Shown: positions 1 to 12,722 of the stretch, piece after piece
How the letters are laid out: every line of letters begins with the position of its first letter
How positions within the stretch are numbered: position 1 is the first letter of the stretch
Origin: Clitopilus passeckerianus
Taxonomy: Eukaryota; Basidiomycota; Agaricomycetes; Agaricales; Entolomataceae
DNA length: 64,000 nt
Reading direction: 5' to 3'
Assembly (NCBI GenBank): GCA_944990035.1
Contig: CALYLX010000156.1
Coordinates: 434,001-498,000 of the forward strand
Program-made: the position numbers and the translations under genes
Notes under the pieces: model-generated
What the model saw: only the letters and a program-made list of their open reading frames with translations
What the model was told of the DNA's origin: nothing
Databases searched by the model: none

Positions 1-1919
1 CCTCAATCTTCATTCGGTCTTCTCTTCTCCTCTCACTTCCAAAGACATGCCTCTGAGCATCGTCCACACTCATGAGCATCGTCTCTTTTCTTCTTCTTCA
101 TCATTGCCACTACTCAGGGGGCTTGAAGACCGTCTCTCGCCGTATCATTGCTTTTTCTATTGTTTTACTATGTCGTCGTAATGCTTCGAGATCGCATTGC
201 TTTACTTAAAATGGTAAATCTTAGTGTTTTCTTGGGGTTGGTTCAGAACTGACCATGGCGTGTACAGTTATCATCATTGTTTCAACGCTAGCCAGCAAGT
301 CAACAAGCTCGGCGAGGAATTCGCGAAAGGCGGCTTCACCGATGATCCATGCGAGCACTGGGGAGGTATAGGCCCAACCAATTACGCCGGCAGAAGGTCC
401 GGAAATTATGGCGGGGGATACTCTGTCGATGTTGTAGGGTGAGGTGTTGGTTGAACGACGCACTTTGAGGAAGGGTTGAGTCGACGAAGTTAACAGTTGT
501 GGAGGGCGGTCTTGACGAGATAGTGGAGAAAGATATTAGAACTAACGAAACGGGTAAATGGAAAGGGCAAGGGCGAGGTTGGGAAGGGGATGTCGATGAC
601 ACTCGCCGAGGAAGATCGGCCGTCTTTCTCGGCACTGCAGGAGATCGCGCTGCAGTTGGGTGCCCAACCATCGACAACCTTCAGGAAAGAATCAATCTCA
701 TCTACAACGACAACACATTTCTCATTCGACTGAGAGGCCACTACGCCTAGGTCGTTTTCTGAAAAATGCCCTCCTCACCACCGCTGGACGTCAACCCGGC
801 ACTTCTGACTTTTCAATTAACGAGCTGTCAAGCATTCCAGCCTACAAAGAAGCCAATGTCTCTTCGCCAGCTGCCTCTAGTGCCCGGTGCCTGAGGCGGC
901 ATATTAGGCGAAGCGATATTCCCATCGACGAGAATATGGACAAGGCTGGACGAAAGGAAACCAGGTGTCAACTTTCGCACCTTAGCCATCATTCGCAACT
1001 TCACGGTTCTCGCAACAAGAAGCAGGTAGATCTGCGGACAGGACTCCGATTTCTAAGGAGCATACGGTATCTGGAAGAGAGTAGGATGGAGACAAGCTAG
1101 TCTTGCCCATCCTTGGAAGCGTGGCCGGTCCTTTAGTAGCGCCCTCTTTCAAGATTCCCAACGCTTCTCTTCTGCGGCGAAACACGACGAAGAACACGGG
1201 CGCGGATGATTCTCGACGATGGATCAGGTTCAAAGGCTTTTCCAAAATGCAGAGATAGGGTACGATGATGGAAGGGTTAGAAGGTGTTAGAAGTAGCGCG
1301 TTGGAAGTCAGCGGTGGGGAGGAGAATATGGAGCAGGGAACGATGTACGGCGGCAGTGGCAGGTCACGACGAAGAGATCAGGGGGAGTCCACAAGCCAAA
1401 GTTCACTCGTTTTCAGGTGTTCAACAACCTTTTTCGGTTCGGAATCAAGACCGCCTACAGCAACAACAGTCGGCTCGGCCTCGTTTCAGGGTCAGCAGCC
1501 AACGCTTTGCCCATCCAAAGAGTTTCCCTGCCACATATTTCCTCGTCTTATGACGGAGGCGGGAACAACTCATTGGTCGAGGATGCGATTTGTTGGGGCG
1601 AAGAGGAAGGAGGAGGAGGGAGGATATAGCAGCATGAGGTGGCGAGCAGGCAGAGATATTTCGAGAGGGTGGCGGAGAGGGCATTCAGCACGGAAACCGA
1701 CCTGGATGAAGACACGAATTCACGGGTCACGCCTCCTGGGTTGGATGAAGTGGAGTGGAAGGTGATAAAAAGCTGGGGGAGACGGTTGAGATTGGATGAC
1801 GAGGCGAGAAGGACCCGATGCCGAGTAACCAGGATGAAGGCAAGAAGTTACGGGCGAAGGGCAACGGGTTCGGACAGAAAACCAAAAAAACCACATTCAA
1901 TGGCTTCAAGAACGGTTTC
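1..1919. other. Gene-poor stretch, no supported gene
   Basis: Only short, mutually overlapping open frames occur on both strands. None shows a recognisable domain, and none could be joined to a neighbour through consistent splice sites. The stretch from about 1270 to 1900 is purine-rich on the plus strand, which by itself makes open frames in several phases. It may hold decayed sequence related to the repeat block that follows. Confidence 0.5.
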
Positions 1920-2760
1920 GGGAGGAGTGGACGCACCGGTTGGGATAGGGTGCGAGGATGACGACGACATGGACATATTTCTCAAGTACCTACACGCATG
2001 CTGGTCGCATTCTTCAGGGCTGTTGAGGGTTGCGGGACCGCTCGACGGCGTTTGCGATCGCTGGATCAGCAAGACGACAAGCATTTGTCGCTATCCATCG
2101 CGGCGGGGAAGAGAGGTGTCGAAGTCGTAGGGTGTGGGGACGAAGGGATCGGGGGATCCGGTCATATTTCGGTCAAGGAGGAGGTGTGCCATCATTGGCT
2201 GGAGAAGCGAGGTTCGTCCACTTCTGCCAGAGGCGCATCTCCGGGATTGTTGAGGGTTGCGGGGCCCCCGACAGTGTATTCCTTGCGATGACTGTGTCTC
2301 ATTGCTCCCCAAGACAACGAGAACATCACATTCCCTTCGAATGTGGCGAGGCGGAGGCGTTAGGAAGTACCAACGTGGCGGCGAAGGTGGAGATGAGGTT
2401 CGGGTTTTGGTCATGCCACGGTCAAAGAGGAGGTCTGATCTGGAGAAGTGAGGCTCATTCCACTTCTGCCATTGGCAGACCTCCGTGGATCGTCGAAGAT
2501 TGCGGGGTCGTCGACACACTGGCCAAATACTCTTATTTCTCATCAAGACGGCAAGAACCACCAATCGCTTTCACAACAGGTAGTTCTTTGGGCGCTTCCC
2601 AGGTCTGCAGGGCGAAGGGTGTGGATGGGATTGTTTAGAAGGATGGTTGGACACTGGAGGATGTCCTTTGCATTTCAATTTGTTTTTTCTTCCGGGTTTA
2701 GGGGCTTGACCGGGATCATATGTTTCGGTCAAGAAAGGGCTGCACAACTCTATAGCACAA
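1920..2760. repeat. Diverged tandem repeat block, three to four units
   Basis: A motif around TTGCGGG preceded by TTGAGGGT or TCGAAGAT recurs at about 2030, 2257 and 2500. A second motif resembling CATATTTCGGTCAAG recurs at about 1973, 2162, 2417 and 2720. A third, CTTCTGCCA followed by a GC-rich stretch, occurs at 2221 and 2463. The units are about 190-300 bases and are strongly diverged. On the minus strand the open frames at 2091-2564 and 1848-2084 show matching peptide repeats, such as VLVVL near each start and a DRNM/DRGM-like tetrapeptide. They could therefore descend from a repeat-containing coding sequence, but stops and frame changes interrupt it. No family was recognised. Confidence 0.55.
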
Positions 2761-4152
2761 TGTATTTATATTCGCGAAATAATACTATACAACATACTTT
2801 ATAAACTTGATTTTGTCTGCGCTGAAAGGTTGGATATTCATATGAACAATGAGGCATTTACTAGGCCCAATCTAAGCTGGTGTTCGTGCACTATCATCGT
2901 TGTTCGTGAAGCGTTTGGTAGGCTTCTTTTGCATGTCCCGCAATTTCTTCTACTGCTAGCCATTATTCAGGATTTGGGAACCATACCAATGTGCCAACTC
3001 TAAGTCCATCTTGGAACGAACTTCGTTGACAAGGCTTCTATCTTGATAATTTACGGGGCGCTATTACGAATATTTATGACGAAGCCTGTAGCCAATTTTA
3101 ATTCACCATCGAATAATTTCTTTTTTTCGGGCTATATGGAGCATAGTTCTAGCTCTTTGAAGGTGACCAGTTGACCGACTAAAGGAAAGGGAACAAAGAT
3201 ACTTCGTTCGTCGGCCAAGAATGGGCACATAGGCAGGACGGCGTCGGTGCGCCCATTGGTCTGGAACGAGCTACTTCTTGAAGGCGAGGAGGTTTTGAGT
3301 TATATTGCGCTTATCACGCTTCAGGCAACAGTTCGAAAGGATGTTCTCTAGTTCGGCCACGTTGGTGTGTAATCGGTGAGAAGAGGACGAGGAGGGCGAT
3401 GGAGTCGGTTGGCATTCCACGAATAATTCCAGAGCTTCATTCATATAAGCAGCAGAGAAAAGCTAGTACCCGGAGGAATTATATTTGATGAGACTCTTTA
3501 AAGAAACGTCAAGCCAAGTCGGCCTGGGGATTACTAAGCTCGCCGGTATCTCCTCATACAGATAAGAGCCGGATCATCCCCCTGTCAGAACCCGGATTAC
3601 AACCATTTACAGTCATTTCCACAAATGTACTCCCTTTCTCTCCGTCGCCCGGCGCCATTCTTGAGCCCGTATCTGCTCGGCATTTCGATTTATGGTGACT
3701 GACAGATGCAATGAAGCTAACGACGACAGGAACAAGGAGTTGTGAATGGCGTCTTTCACTACACGTGTGGAACTCAATTGAAGTTACTTAGAACATGGGG
3801 CACTGAGCACTGATAACAATCGGATTGGCTGGAAATTAACTTGCGACGCCACTGAGACGGTCTTTGGCTGTTTGACCCTGGCCGGACGCTACAACGCCCT
3901 CGATCAGAATCCTGATGGCGACATTCCGTATGTCAGAATAAGGCTTGGTAGTCCTAATATGTTCTCAAACGCATTCCAACTATGGTGCTGCATTGTTCAA
4001 AATGAAGCAGATCATCTAGCTTGATTGGCTTATCTGGCGCCAATCAGTCAACGCAGAGAGCACCCTAGAAACATGGGCGCTATGAAACGACGGCTTGTCA
4101 GGGATTCTGGCCAAGCCCGACTCCTGTTTGCGCTATATATTCTGGTCTTGCT
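2761..4152. other. Intergenic, nothing recognised
   Basis: No open frame with coding character, RNA gene or repeat was seen. The 3' part must hold the promoter of the 7-TM gene; a TATATA-like run near 4135 lies only about 18 bases before its start codon, so its role is doubtful. Confidence 0.5.
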
Positions 4153-5685
4153 ATGGATGCATTGGGTCCAACAGTACTCATCATGGCTAGCGAGCAAGAA
4201 ACCATACGTCCGATGATTTCCAGACTCGGCACATCTCTGCTGCTCGCTTTCACGTGGACAGCAACTGCAAGTGTGCTTTATGGTGAGCACGTAAGATCTT
4301 TCACTGCGTGCGGTATTCTGATCTGCCGAACCTTCACCCAACAGGAATGTTTATCATTCTATTTGCCATATCAACCTTCACATTCCTGTACGTTTCCTGC
4401 ACTACCTCTACTTACAGAAATTGATCCAGGTCGCCATTCAATAGCAGGAAAGGCGGCATCAGGACTCGTCCGTCACTTTTGATGTTTGCGGTGACGGCTT
4501 TCTGCTTTCTGGTCGCGACACTTCATTGCGCCTCTCGGATTGCTCTGTTTGCAGTCTTCGTGAAGGCTTCTATGATTAATACCGTCGATGCCACTTTCTT
4601 GGAGCAGCTCATAGCTGCAAACCTGAAGACTATGCCCGCCAACCAGATCTCAATCTGGACGCAATTCCTGGTTCGACCTCGCATTCCTGTCACGCTTGAT
4701 CTAACTTAGCCAAATTTCTAGCCTGTCGTTAGCGATTCTGTAATTATATGGCGAGCTTGGGTGTTATCCTATGACAATCGATGGATCATGGCGTTCCCTA
4801 TTCTTATTCTAGTGGCATCATGGGGTAAGGAATGCAACCGCTTCTCTGTACCACGGATGCTTACAACAATTAATAGCTACGACCTTCGGATTTCTCGGTC
4901 TGACAACTCGATTCGCTGTCAGCGCTGACCTGGCCACAGAAGCCGATCTGGTGCTGGCAAGCAACATGTATATATCTAGGCTTTCCTTAACGCTTGCCAC
5001 GAACATCGTCGGCACGCTAGTGATTGGCTTCCAGCTATGGAGACATCGCCAGACCATTGTGAGCGAGCTGGGCCTAAGTCGGCGTTACACTAGGGGACAA
5101 AAGGTCTTACTCTATCTGGTGGAGTCTGGAGCTTTATATTGCGCTCTTCAGGTGTGTTTCTTCTGAATACTAAAGGTTTCCGACCCGCCATACTCACCTC
5201 AATGCCATTTAGGCCGTCAATCTTGCATTAAGTCTTGTGCCTAGTGACGATGCTACCAGAACGGAACCCGTTACATATGCTTCAGAAGCGCTCTTTGCTG
5301 CCTACACGATGATATCCGTATGTCAGCACTATTTCCAAGAATTTCAGTAAACTGATACACGTCGTAGGCCATGTATCCTACCATTGTGATCGTCTTGGTC
5401 AACACTCAACGGTCATTTGCCCAGGACTTTGGTTTCACTACCAAAGCCGCAAGCGGCGGCCTGGACCTGGACCTTGGCCACCAAACAGCTGGATCTCGCC
5501 CCGCCACGCTGGGACATCTGTCATTTGCCCCGGGAGTAAAAACGACGTTGTTTGGGGATGATTCCATGGGGAATACTGAAAGCATGGTTCCTACTGGCAC
5601 CGACGTTGAAAAGGGGATCCTACTGCAGTCAACAACTACAGATACCGAGAACACCAGGCAACAGACATCACCAAGTACCCAATGA
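4153..5685 (+). CDS. Seven-transmembrane protein of a basidiomycete orphan family
   Basis: Seven exons join in phase: 4153-4282, 4345-4387, 4430-4670, 4722-4824, 4877-5151, 5213-5317 and 5368-5685. They give 404 residues. The protein begins with a short outside segment and then shows about seven hydrophobic helices. Landmarks are a WRAW motif between helices, a basic loop with WRHR, and a long hydrophilic Ser/Thr-rich tail after the last helix. This topology, helix spacing and mid-protein WRAW resemble a large uncharacterised 7-TM family that is expanded in Agaricomycetes; that match is from memory of the family. A receptor-like role in the plasma membrane is possible but is inference, and no ligand or G-protein motif was identified. 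The ATG chosen is the first that puts a complete first helix in frame. It stands alone in a gene-poor region. Confidence 0.85.
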
Positions 5686-8600
5686 AGCAGTATATATAGA
5701 CCTGTATCACTCATGTAAGGTAGCACTGATTTCTCATGGCATCACGCCGTTCCCCATATATAATATTTCGTACTTCCATATTTCGGTCTGAGTAAATTGT
5801 AACAACCAATGTAATACAATTTACATTTAAAATGTTTTTCAAATAATTTCTTGATAGGCGAATTTGAACCAGGATACCAACTGAAGGCTATATGAAAGTA
5901 ATGCAGAGCCTCGGAACATCATATGCATATGTGGACCATGTCTCTACGGGGAACTCCTCGGGTATTTCTTCCAAATGTTCACTGAATGACAAGAAACCGA
6001 TCAAATCTTTACAGTCGCCATCTGTACTCCCGCGAAGTTCTCGTACTGTTACAAATGGAGGCATGCAGAAGGGGGGAATTCGAGAGCAAGCATTGTTGGT
6101 AGGCGGATCAATTACAATGGCTCCCGAGAAGTTGTGTGGACTTCTCGACAATACGACGGTCGACCATTGATTGGACCTGGCATACCAAATACAGCCTGTT
6201 CCTCTTCTAAACGGTACCGAACCCCACGTGGAATAGCCTCAGTAGAGAGCTTCGGACATTGTGGAGGGATCACCGAGTTCCTTGAAACTTTGATCCTACC
6301 ACTGGCAATACAAGCCTGCCCACCGACCATGCTCTCCAAAGAAATTTGGTCTATTTATGATCTGGTTGGAGTGCGTAAGGTTGCTAAAATGTAGGGTTTA
6401 TGGATTAATCTGCTCGTTTCCCCACACAACTTGTCGCTTACTACATACCCAGCAAAACGTCGATTTTCCGATGTACTTTAGGTTCCCTTTTGTCGCCTTT
6501 GGCTATTCCCTATCGGCAATGTAATTATCAATGCGTTGAACCATAACATGTGGTCGCAGTGCCATTATGACTCCATTCATTATGGCCGAGATTTGACGAG
6601 GACAAGGACCCCTTTGCCGTTATCACCGTCTCGAGGTCATGTAGCTCATATCGCTTGGTATTTGCCGCCCTACCCCATACCAAGCGAGCCCGAGCGCTTA
6701 CGTGCTAGGAACATGCAAAGTATCTCAATTGATTAGGCTCTCATTGAACGTTTTCTCCACTGTGCAGATGGCGAGGGTCTTGATGAGCGTTCCGAGTCGC
6801 AGGGCCGTCGTCATCGAGATTCAACCATCCCAAAATGTCAATGATCTGCAGACTATCCCAACTCTTGTTGACGGTCCGAACCTCCTACTCGTCAATCGGT
6901 GGACCACCAATCGACTGGTGCCTGTCTTCCTTTCTCGAGAATCTACTTGCCTGAGTCCAATCCTTTTGGAAGTCTTCCACATTCTTTGAATGAAGCTACC
7001 CTCCCCGCACTTCCGACGATGGATTTGATCTTAATTCAGGCTGGGGGCCGGATGTGTTCTTACTCCGTATCATTCAAGCAAGCCTCGCGGCTACACGCGC
7101 CCCAAGAAATCACAGCTTCTGAGTAGAACGGTGAACATTCCATGGACGAGCAAAGCCTTTCCGCTCAACGCCGTCTCTGGGAAACTTTTACCTGATAGTC
7201 GGCCACCTTGTCGATGTTGACAGTTTATGGCTGGGAAATTAGCAACGTGTCCAATAGTGTCATTCCGCTAAAGCTAGGCAATCAGGAGTTGAGCACGATC
7301 GAACATTCTTTGGTTTTCGAGGGAACATTTTACCTAAAACGGGGTAACTTCATTGATGTAGTTGATGAACGGGATCGTCGGCGCATCATACATACGCTCT
7401 GTCCTCACCCCGATTTTTGCTGGTCGATCAACACCTATGGATGATCTTCACTCTGGTATGCGTCATCTGGTACGGACTGAGTTGCGAGACGGAGCCCGGG
7501 CGCCGAGATTAGCTATGCGGTTGAAAGATCTGTGATTTCTTGATGTTCGAATCAGTGGGCGTGTCTAGGCGTACGAGGTGATCACGGTAATCTATGCCAC
7601 ATTTCATGTAGCGCAACTCGGATTCCGGGTAAAGTGCAAGCTTACATATGCCTCTACACTCCGTATTTGTTAGTAACGAGCAGAGAGCGTGGCAGGCGGA
7701 AAGGTGATCCCATCTCCCGGTCTTTGGCTAGCTGCCTTACACCCGATTCCATCACGGTTGCCTTCTGGTCGTGTGCCTCTAATCACCTGAATTCCCCCGA
7801 CTACTCTTTACCGGCTGAATGGAACGGGGAAATGACACGATCGCGTCAATAAGAATCGGAATCTTGATGATCGCAGAAACCTCGCTTGAGGTGGTGAATC
7901 GAATCGATCGACTTTCGTCAATCTCCTAAGATTCATGCTGCGCTTCCACTGTCGGAGGGTCGTTTCTTGGTTACGGCTCTGAAGTCCGTGATCCATTGCA
8001 CCCATCTAGAAGCTCCTTGGTATTCATCACTGCCCTCTTTTCCAACCCTTCGCCTGTCACTGTGGATCACCTGCTCATCAAACAACATTGCAGTCCGAGA
8101 TCGTAAAACTCACCTCTTCGTCTCCCAAATCCAGTAACCGCCATGTTTATACCATCACTCACCATCGCTTCGACGCACTCCTGACCTCGTCTGCTGCCTA
8201 TCACATCTACCCTGCCTCCCGTATCGGTGGAACCTTCCATTTGGTGAGTGATTCTCGACTTCCCCACATACGTACCATTCATGTAATGAAATCCCGGATG
8301 TTTGACGGACTTATCACCGTTCCACCGCATTTGACCAAGTGCAAATTGAACGATTGCACACCTCCGAACCTCGTCCGCTCCCCGATCTTGCCCTGGTTAC
8401 TCTTTGTGCTGACCGATTTTAGCGTAGAGCAATGAAATGTTTCTAGGGGCGAGGCTTTGGCTCTTTTGCCCTACCCAGATACCTGCAGACGCTGGCTGAT
8501 ATTCTCCATCTGAGATGGACCAGAGACCTTCACCATCTTGTGATTGTGTTTCTGTTGTGATGAAATCCCTTCGTGATTATGTCCGTCGCGAATTCAACGG

Positions 8601-10785
8601 TGGCCCACATCCATCTGGCATTGTTTCATGGACAACAGAAAGTGCGCGTCGGCCCTCCAAAAGTGGAGTTTCTCCCGTTGCCCGTCAATGCAACCAACAT
8701 GGCGATGACCCGGAGAAAGAGAGCCTTAAACAGTGCCATGCGTATGACAGCTCAGATTTGACGTTTAGGCGCCTCCTAAGCTCTTGATCACGAATCGTCA
8801 TCCTTTGTGTCATGCCAGTCTATACTGGTCCTGCGATTTTGGCCCCAGATACATCGGTCCGAGACCCAGAATATTTCGAAGTCGAGTGGAAGGTGCGATA
8901 TGTCGAGTATCACCGCAATGGTGTACTTTGGCATCTGCTGTGATATCTTGGTCTGTCGCCGTGTGGTGCATCTTACACGATGCTTCCTTGACTGGGGCTA
9001 GAGCTGGGCTCGAGTTAGATATCCCTCGGACGTACACTCTTGGAGGAATCGAAAACGCACTCGCCGGATTCTTTGATACATCGTTACCCGGGTAGCAGAC
9101 AGACGTATTCCCCTTCAAGAACCGGGTCTTTCCAGGTGGGGAGGAGTAGAACCTCCAGTAGGCGAACCCTAGTTTAGGTCTTCGTGTCGGACTCCCTCGA
9201 ACAGCTTGACTGACGAGCGAGTTGGCGAGTCGGAATGATGTGAGCAAGATCATGATGGCCCTTCCCCAGACGAGTGAGGAGAGAATGTTACATTAAATGC
9301 CGAAGTGCTTGCGTCGATCCGTCTCGGTGTGCATGTAAAATGAAAGAGAGGAACAAGATGAGGTGGATGCAGGGGTGTCGGAGGAGTTTCATGTAGCCAT
9401 AACCCATCTTGGTTGGCGTTGTAGATCCCCGATGACGAAAGTGGCAGGTGCAGTCATCGACAAAGCAATGGACGGGGCGAGGGTAGCAGTCGCTAAAGCG
9501 CTGATCCATGATCGTCGTTGACCGGTCCGAAGGTGCGGATGTACGCATCCCTACACAGCCGAGGCATAGTCGTTGAGTATTTGAGATGCTCTTTGTTGAG
9601 TAGAGTGGAAAATACGAAGAGAAGATGGTAATCCATGAGGTGATTAGCAGTGGGTTACATGCTGACCGCAGCCAGTCGGGCCGTGCGGTCGGCAGTGGGG
9701 GAAGTGAAGGCTTGCGGAGAGCAGATCCCAACGATGGAATGGCAAGGAGTTGGAGTGGCCACTAGAGACCTCACTTGACTTCGTATCCACGCATCCACTT
9801 AGAAAAAAAATGAATGAATTGAATGGCGGTGTAGGCGTAAGGGCGATCGAGGATAGGGTCTAGCAGCCAATGACCTGGAATCTGGCTACCAGTAGTCGCA
9901 AGTAGACAATGGTACTCGGGCTAGGAAGGGAGCCAGCTCGAGAGGAGTGGACGGTGTAGTATTGGCGAGCCCAAGCCTGGACCCCTTTATATACCCTCAA
10001 TGCCACACAAGCCTATTATAGGGTAAGACCACAACCCAAGCGCCAGAGCGTATTAGGGTGCGACTCGGGATCCGGGGGGCGGTGGAGGTCCAAAACGGTA
10101 TGAAGGGATTCAGTCCACCATGTGGAGTTGCGTAGAAGAACCGTACGGCAACTAAACGGTAACTTGACATACATGGGCATCGGAGGAGTGGATCGGGCAC
10201 TTCGTTGCATCGCTTGTCAGATCGTCCTCTATGGCGCCGAGGAACGTGATTTCACCAGAATGAGCATACACTGTCGGTCCGAGACTCTGAGTGGCCACAG
10301 GTTGGTCAACTCATGGTTCCCAAGTGTTGAAAGGCGTGAGTAGTAGTGTTCCCGGTCTACTACTGGTATCGCACCCGGTCCTAGAGAAGGAAGTGATGGC
10401 CAAGTGTGATTGTGCCTGTGATCCCCCATATTTACAGAAATTCCTTTCTTTCAAGGTAGCCAAATGGTTGACAAGTTCAAAATCGCCCCCAGACGCCAAA
10501 GGTAGGTAGGTCTCTCTGCGGAGGTGGTTCAGCTGCAAGGGTTGACGGTGAATCTAAGACCGATTGCCGAGATTTTTTGACTCCGCAGCGGGCCGCCTGC
10601 AATTTTAGCTTCGGAGAAGAAGGTATGATGGCGGCGCTTGAATATACCAAGCCGTTCTTCTGCGTGATGCTCTGGCATTGGCAATTTGGAATCGGCATAA
10701 GCTCTCTGTGCTTGCTTGAGGAATTATATGGTACAAATTGTAAGATACGCTCGCTGTTATGAAGTACAATATACATTACAGGTTC
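5686..10785. other. 5.1-kb gene-poor stretch
   Basis: Many open frames of 60-147 codons occur, none with a recognisable domain or a run of consistent exons. The most gene-like element is a TATATAAA on the minus strand at 9986-9993, about 255 bases ahead of a 147-codon minus-strand frame (9288-9731). The predicted peptide has no recognisable features, and the frame after it (8810-9253) is equally featureless. No terminal repeats, reverse transcriptase or transposase motif was found. Confidence 0.5.
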
Positions 10786-11487
10786 TTAAGGCTCATCCAT
10801 CCCGACAAAGCTCTCAACGATTCCTTCTGCGCCAGTATGCTGAGCTTTCCCGGCGCTGTGTCCTTCCTCCTTTGCTTCCTCCTTCAAGTACTCAAAACCC
10901 TTTCCTTGAGCACGTCCAAGCAGGGCAGCCACAGCTGCACCCGTTTCCTTTGCAGCAACAGACGAGAGAGACGCAGGTGGTACGTGTTCCCTCACTGCAA
11001 CTGCAATTGCCCTCGCAAGGTCATGTGGGGGCATGCCAAGTGATCTGGCGAGTGCGTTGATTTGGCCCTCAAGGCCTTCACTTGCAGGTTGATTCGAGCC
11101 TCCTGTCCCCGAGCCCGAAGGGTGATACTTCTCCTTCTGCTGCTTGACATATTCCGGACCTCGTCCTAGCGCCAAATTCCACCAACCTCCGACTTGCGTC
11201 TTGTATTGTACAACTCGGAACGAGTAGTAAGATCCAAGAAGGAAAGTCAGGCCGACAAGGATGTAAATGAGGCGACTGAGCCGCGTATTTGAGAGGGGAG
11301 GAGATACTGGCCGCATGCCTTTCTTTTCCTTGGATGGACGTGACGACGGCAGAGAGTTATTGGATGTGTCAACACTGGGATGTGAGGAGGATGTCGTGGT
11401 ATCGCTTCTCTCGTTCATGCTGGTGCTGTTGTCGTTGGCGTTGGCGTTAACTGAGGCGGCCTGCTTTCGTTTCCGTGGAGATACCAT
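10786..11487 (-). CDS. Single-pass membrane protein, unknown function
   Basis: One uninterrupted exon of 233 residues. The first 65 residues are polar, basic and Ser/Thr/Asn-rich. One hydrophobic helix follows at about residues 72-91. The rest is soluble, with a Gly/Ser linker near 125-135 and an amphipathic Ala-rich region with SLGMPPHDLARAI around 150-165. There is no cleavable signal peptide, so a tail-out single-pass protein of an internal membrane is likely (inference). It is divergently arranged with the HNH gene over a 434-base spacer. The lack of introns is unusual for this window. I do not recognise a named family; it looks like a conserved basidiomycete hypothetical protein. Confidence 0.75.
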   Translation of the reverse strand: MVSPRKRKQAASVNANANDNSTSMNERSDTTTSSSHPSVDTSNNSLPSSRPSKEKKGMRPVSPPLSNTRLSRLIYILVGLTFLLGSYYSFRVVQYKTQVGGWWNLALGRGPEYVKQQKEKYHPSGSGTGGSNQPASEGLEGQINALARSLGMPPHDLARAIAVAVREHVPPASLSSVAAKETGAAVAALLGRAQGKGFEYLKEEAKEEGHSAGKAQHTGAEGIVESFVGMDEP

Positions 11488-11921
11488 AGCGTTTGGTTTG
11501 AATGCCCCTTTTCGATTCTGGAAGGATGCAAGCTATTTATTAGACTGGACGAGGAATGTCATCATCGACCGTCAAAGTTGGAACTTGTGGTGAACCAACC
11601 GCTACGTCATTGGCTGATCCCAGACCACGTGTCCGCGAGTTGCCGAACCCCTTTCTCATGAACTCAATTCTGAATCTAATTCTGAATCTAATGCAGAGTC
11701 GCAACTCTCCTCCGAGTCTTGGGTATAGTGCGCTGCTAGCGCATTGAGCAGACTAAAAACGGTCCAGAAGGTTCCAGTGACTCTTCTGTCATCTTTGGTT
11801 TGCGTGCAGTGAAAGCTCTGACTCCGTCGGGACCGGATTAAACGAGGCGTAGCATTGGTATATAACGGACCTTGGGCGGTGACAGGCATCACAGATTACT
11901 GCCTAGTTGCTGAAAGAAACC
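11488..11921. promoter_or_regulatory. Divergent promoter region
   Basis: This 434-base spacer separates the start codons of the single-pass membrane protein (minus) and the HNH protein (plus). It holds a CACGTG core at 11626-11631 and an ATTGG (reverse CCAAT) at about 11609-11613. No TATA box is evident. Confidence 0.45.
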
Positions 11922-12722
11922 ATGCTATCCTCACCCCAAGACCTCGACCACGATTCTCATTATGCGCTGTTCAAAGACCGCATCGCAGCTCGCGTACTCT
12001 TATCGGACAGCCACAAATCGAACGCTCAGGAATCTGCAGAGGACCTGGCAGGCGATCTAGACGAGTTTTCAACCTACTTAGCCACTGAGACTTGGTCTTC
12101 GCTACCCCCTTCAATACGTAGTGCTTCACATGCTGCTGTCCCGGTCGACGCGATCAAGAGTGACGGCCAGCCAGATTTAGAAAACCTCGATCCAGCCTGG
12201 ATCTCTCTCCCATCTCTTCCCGCGTCCATTGTTGACACCCTCATATCCTATTACTATGCATACGACAGTGATGACGCTCTCCTCTTTATTCAAACATGTT
12301 TACGAGACTACCTCCGAGATGCCTGTGCACCTCCAGAGGAGAACATCAAATGGAAAGCAACTAGGAAGGATGTAGATGGGTGTGAGATATGCGAAAGGGA
12401 TGTGCCTCTGACTTATCATCACCTGATACCAAGGAGTGTGCATGATAAGGTGATAAAGAAAGGGTGGCATGAGGAGAGGATGTTGAACAGCGTGGCCTGG
12501 TTGTGTCGGTGAGTCTACAGCTACCAAAGCCTGCATCATCAACCAGCTATCCGATGTCTGAATCTGCTGTGTAGGCCTTGCCACTCCATGGTGCATCGCG
12601 TTGCAACATGTGAAGACCTTGCGAAGAACTACTATACAGTTGAGATGCTGTTAGAGAGGGAAGACCTACAGAAATGGAAGGGTTATGCCAGTAGACAACG
12701 GTGGGGAGTCAGACGCGGCTGA
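11922..12722 (+). CDS. HNH-domain protein
   Basis: Two exons, 11922-12508 and 12575-12722, are joined in phase across a 66-base GT-AG intron and give 244 residues. The C-terminal third holds a complete HNH signature: CEIC at 154-157, a HH pair at 166-167 followed by LIPRS, an Asn-containing helix, Cys195, and CHSMVH at 198-203. The four cysteines fit a structural zinc site around the HNH metal site. The first 150 residues are acidic and helical and match no domain I know. HNH proteins of this build are common in fungi and are annotated as putative nucleases; whether this one cleaves DNA is unknown. The start is the ATG at 11922; an upstream in-frame TTG was not used. Confidence 0.88.

Noticed and set aside
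5835..5885. GGTTCAAAT box suggesting a minus-strand tRNA
   Set aside because: Flanking bases do not form the T-stem or acceptor stem.
8871..8945. Chromodomain-like peptide in one plus-strand frame
   Set aside because: Only a few aromatic and acidic residues fit; the frame closes quickly and no retrotransposon motif is nearby.
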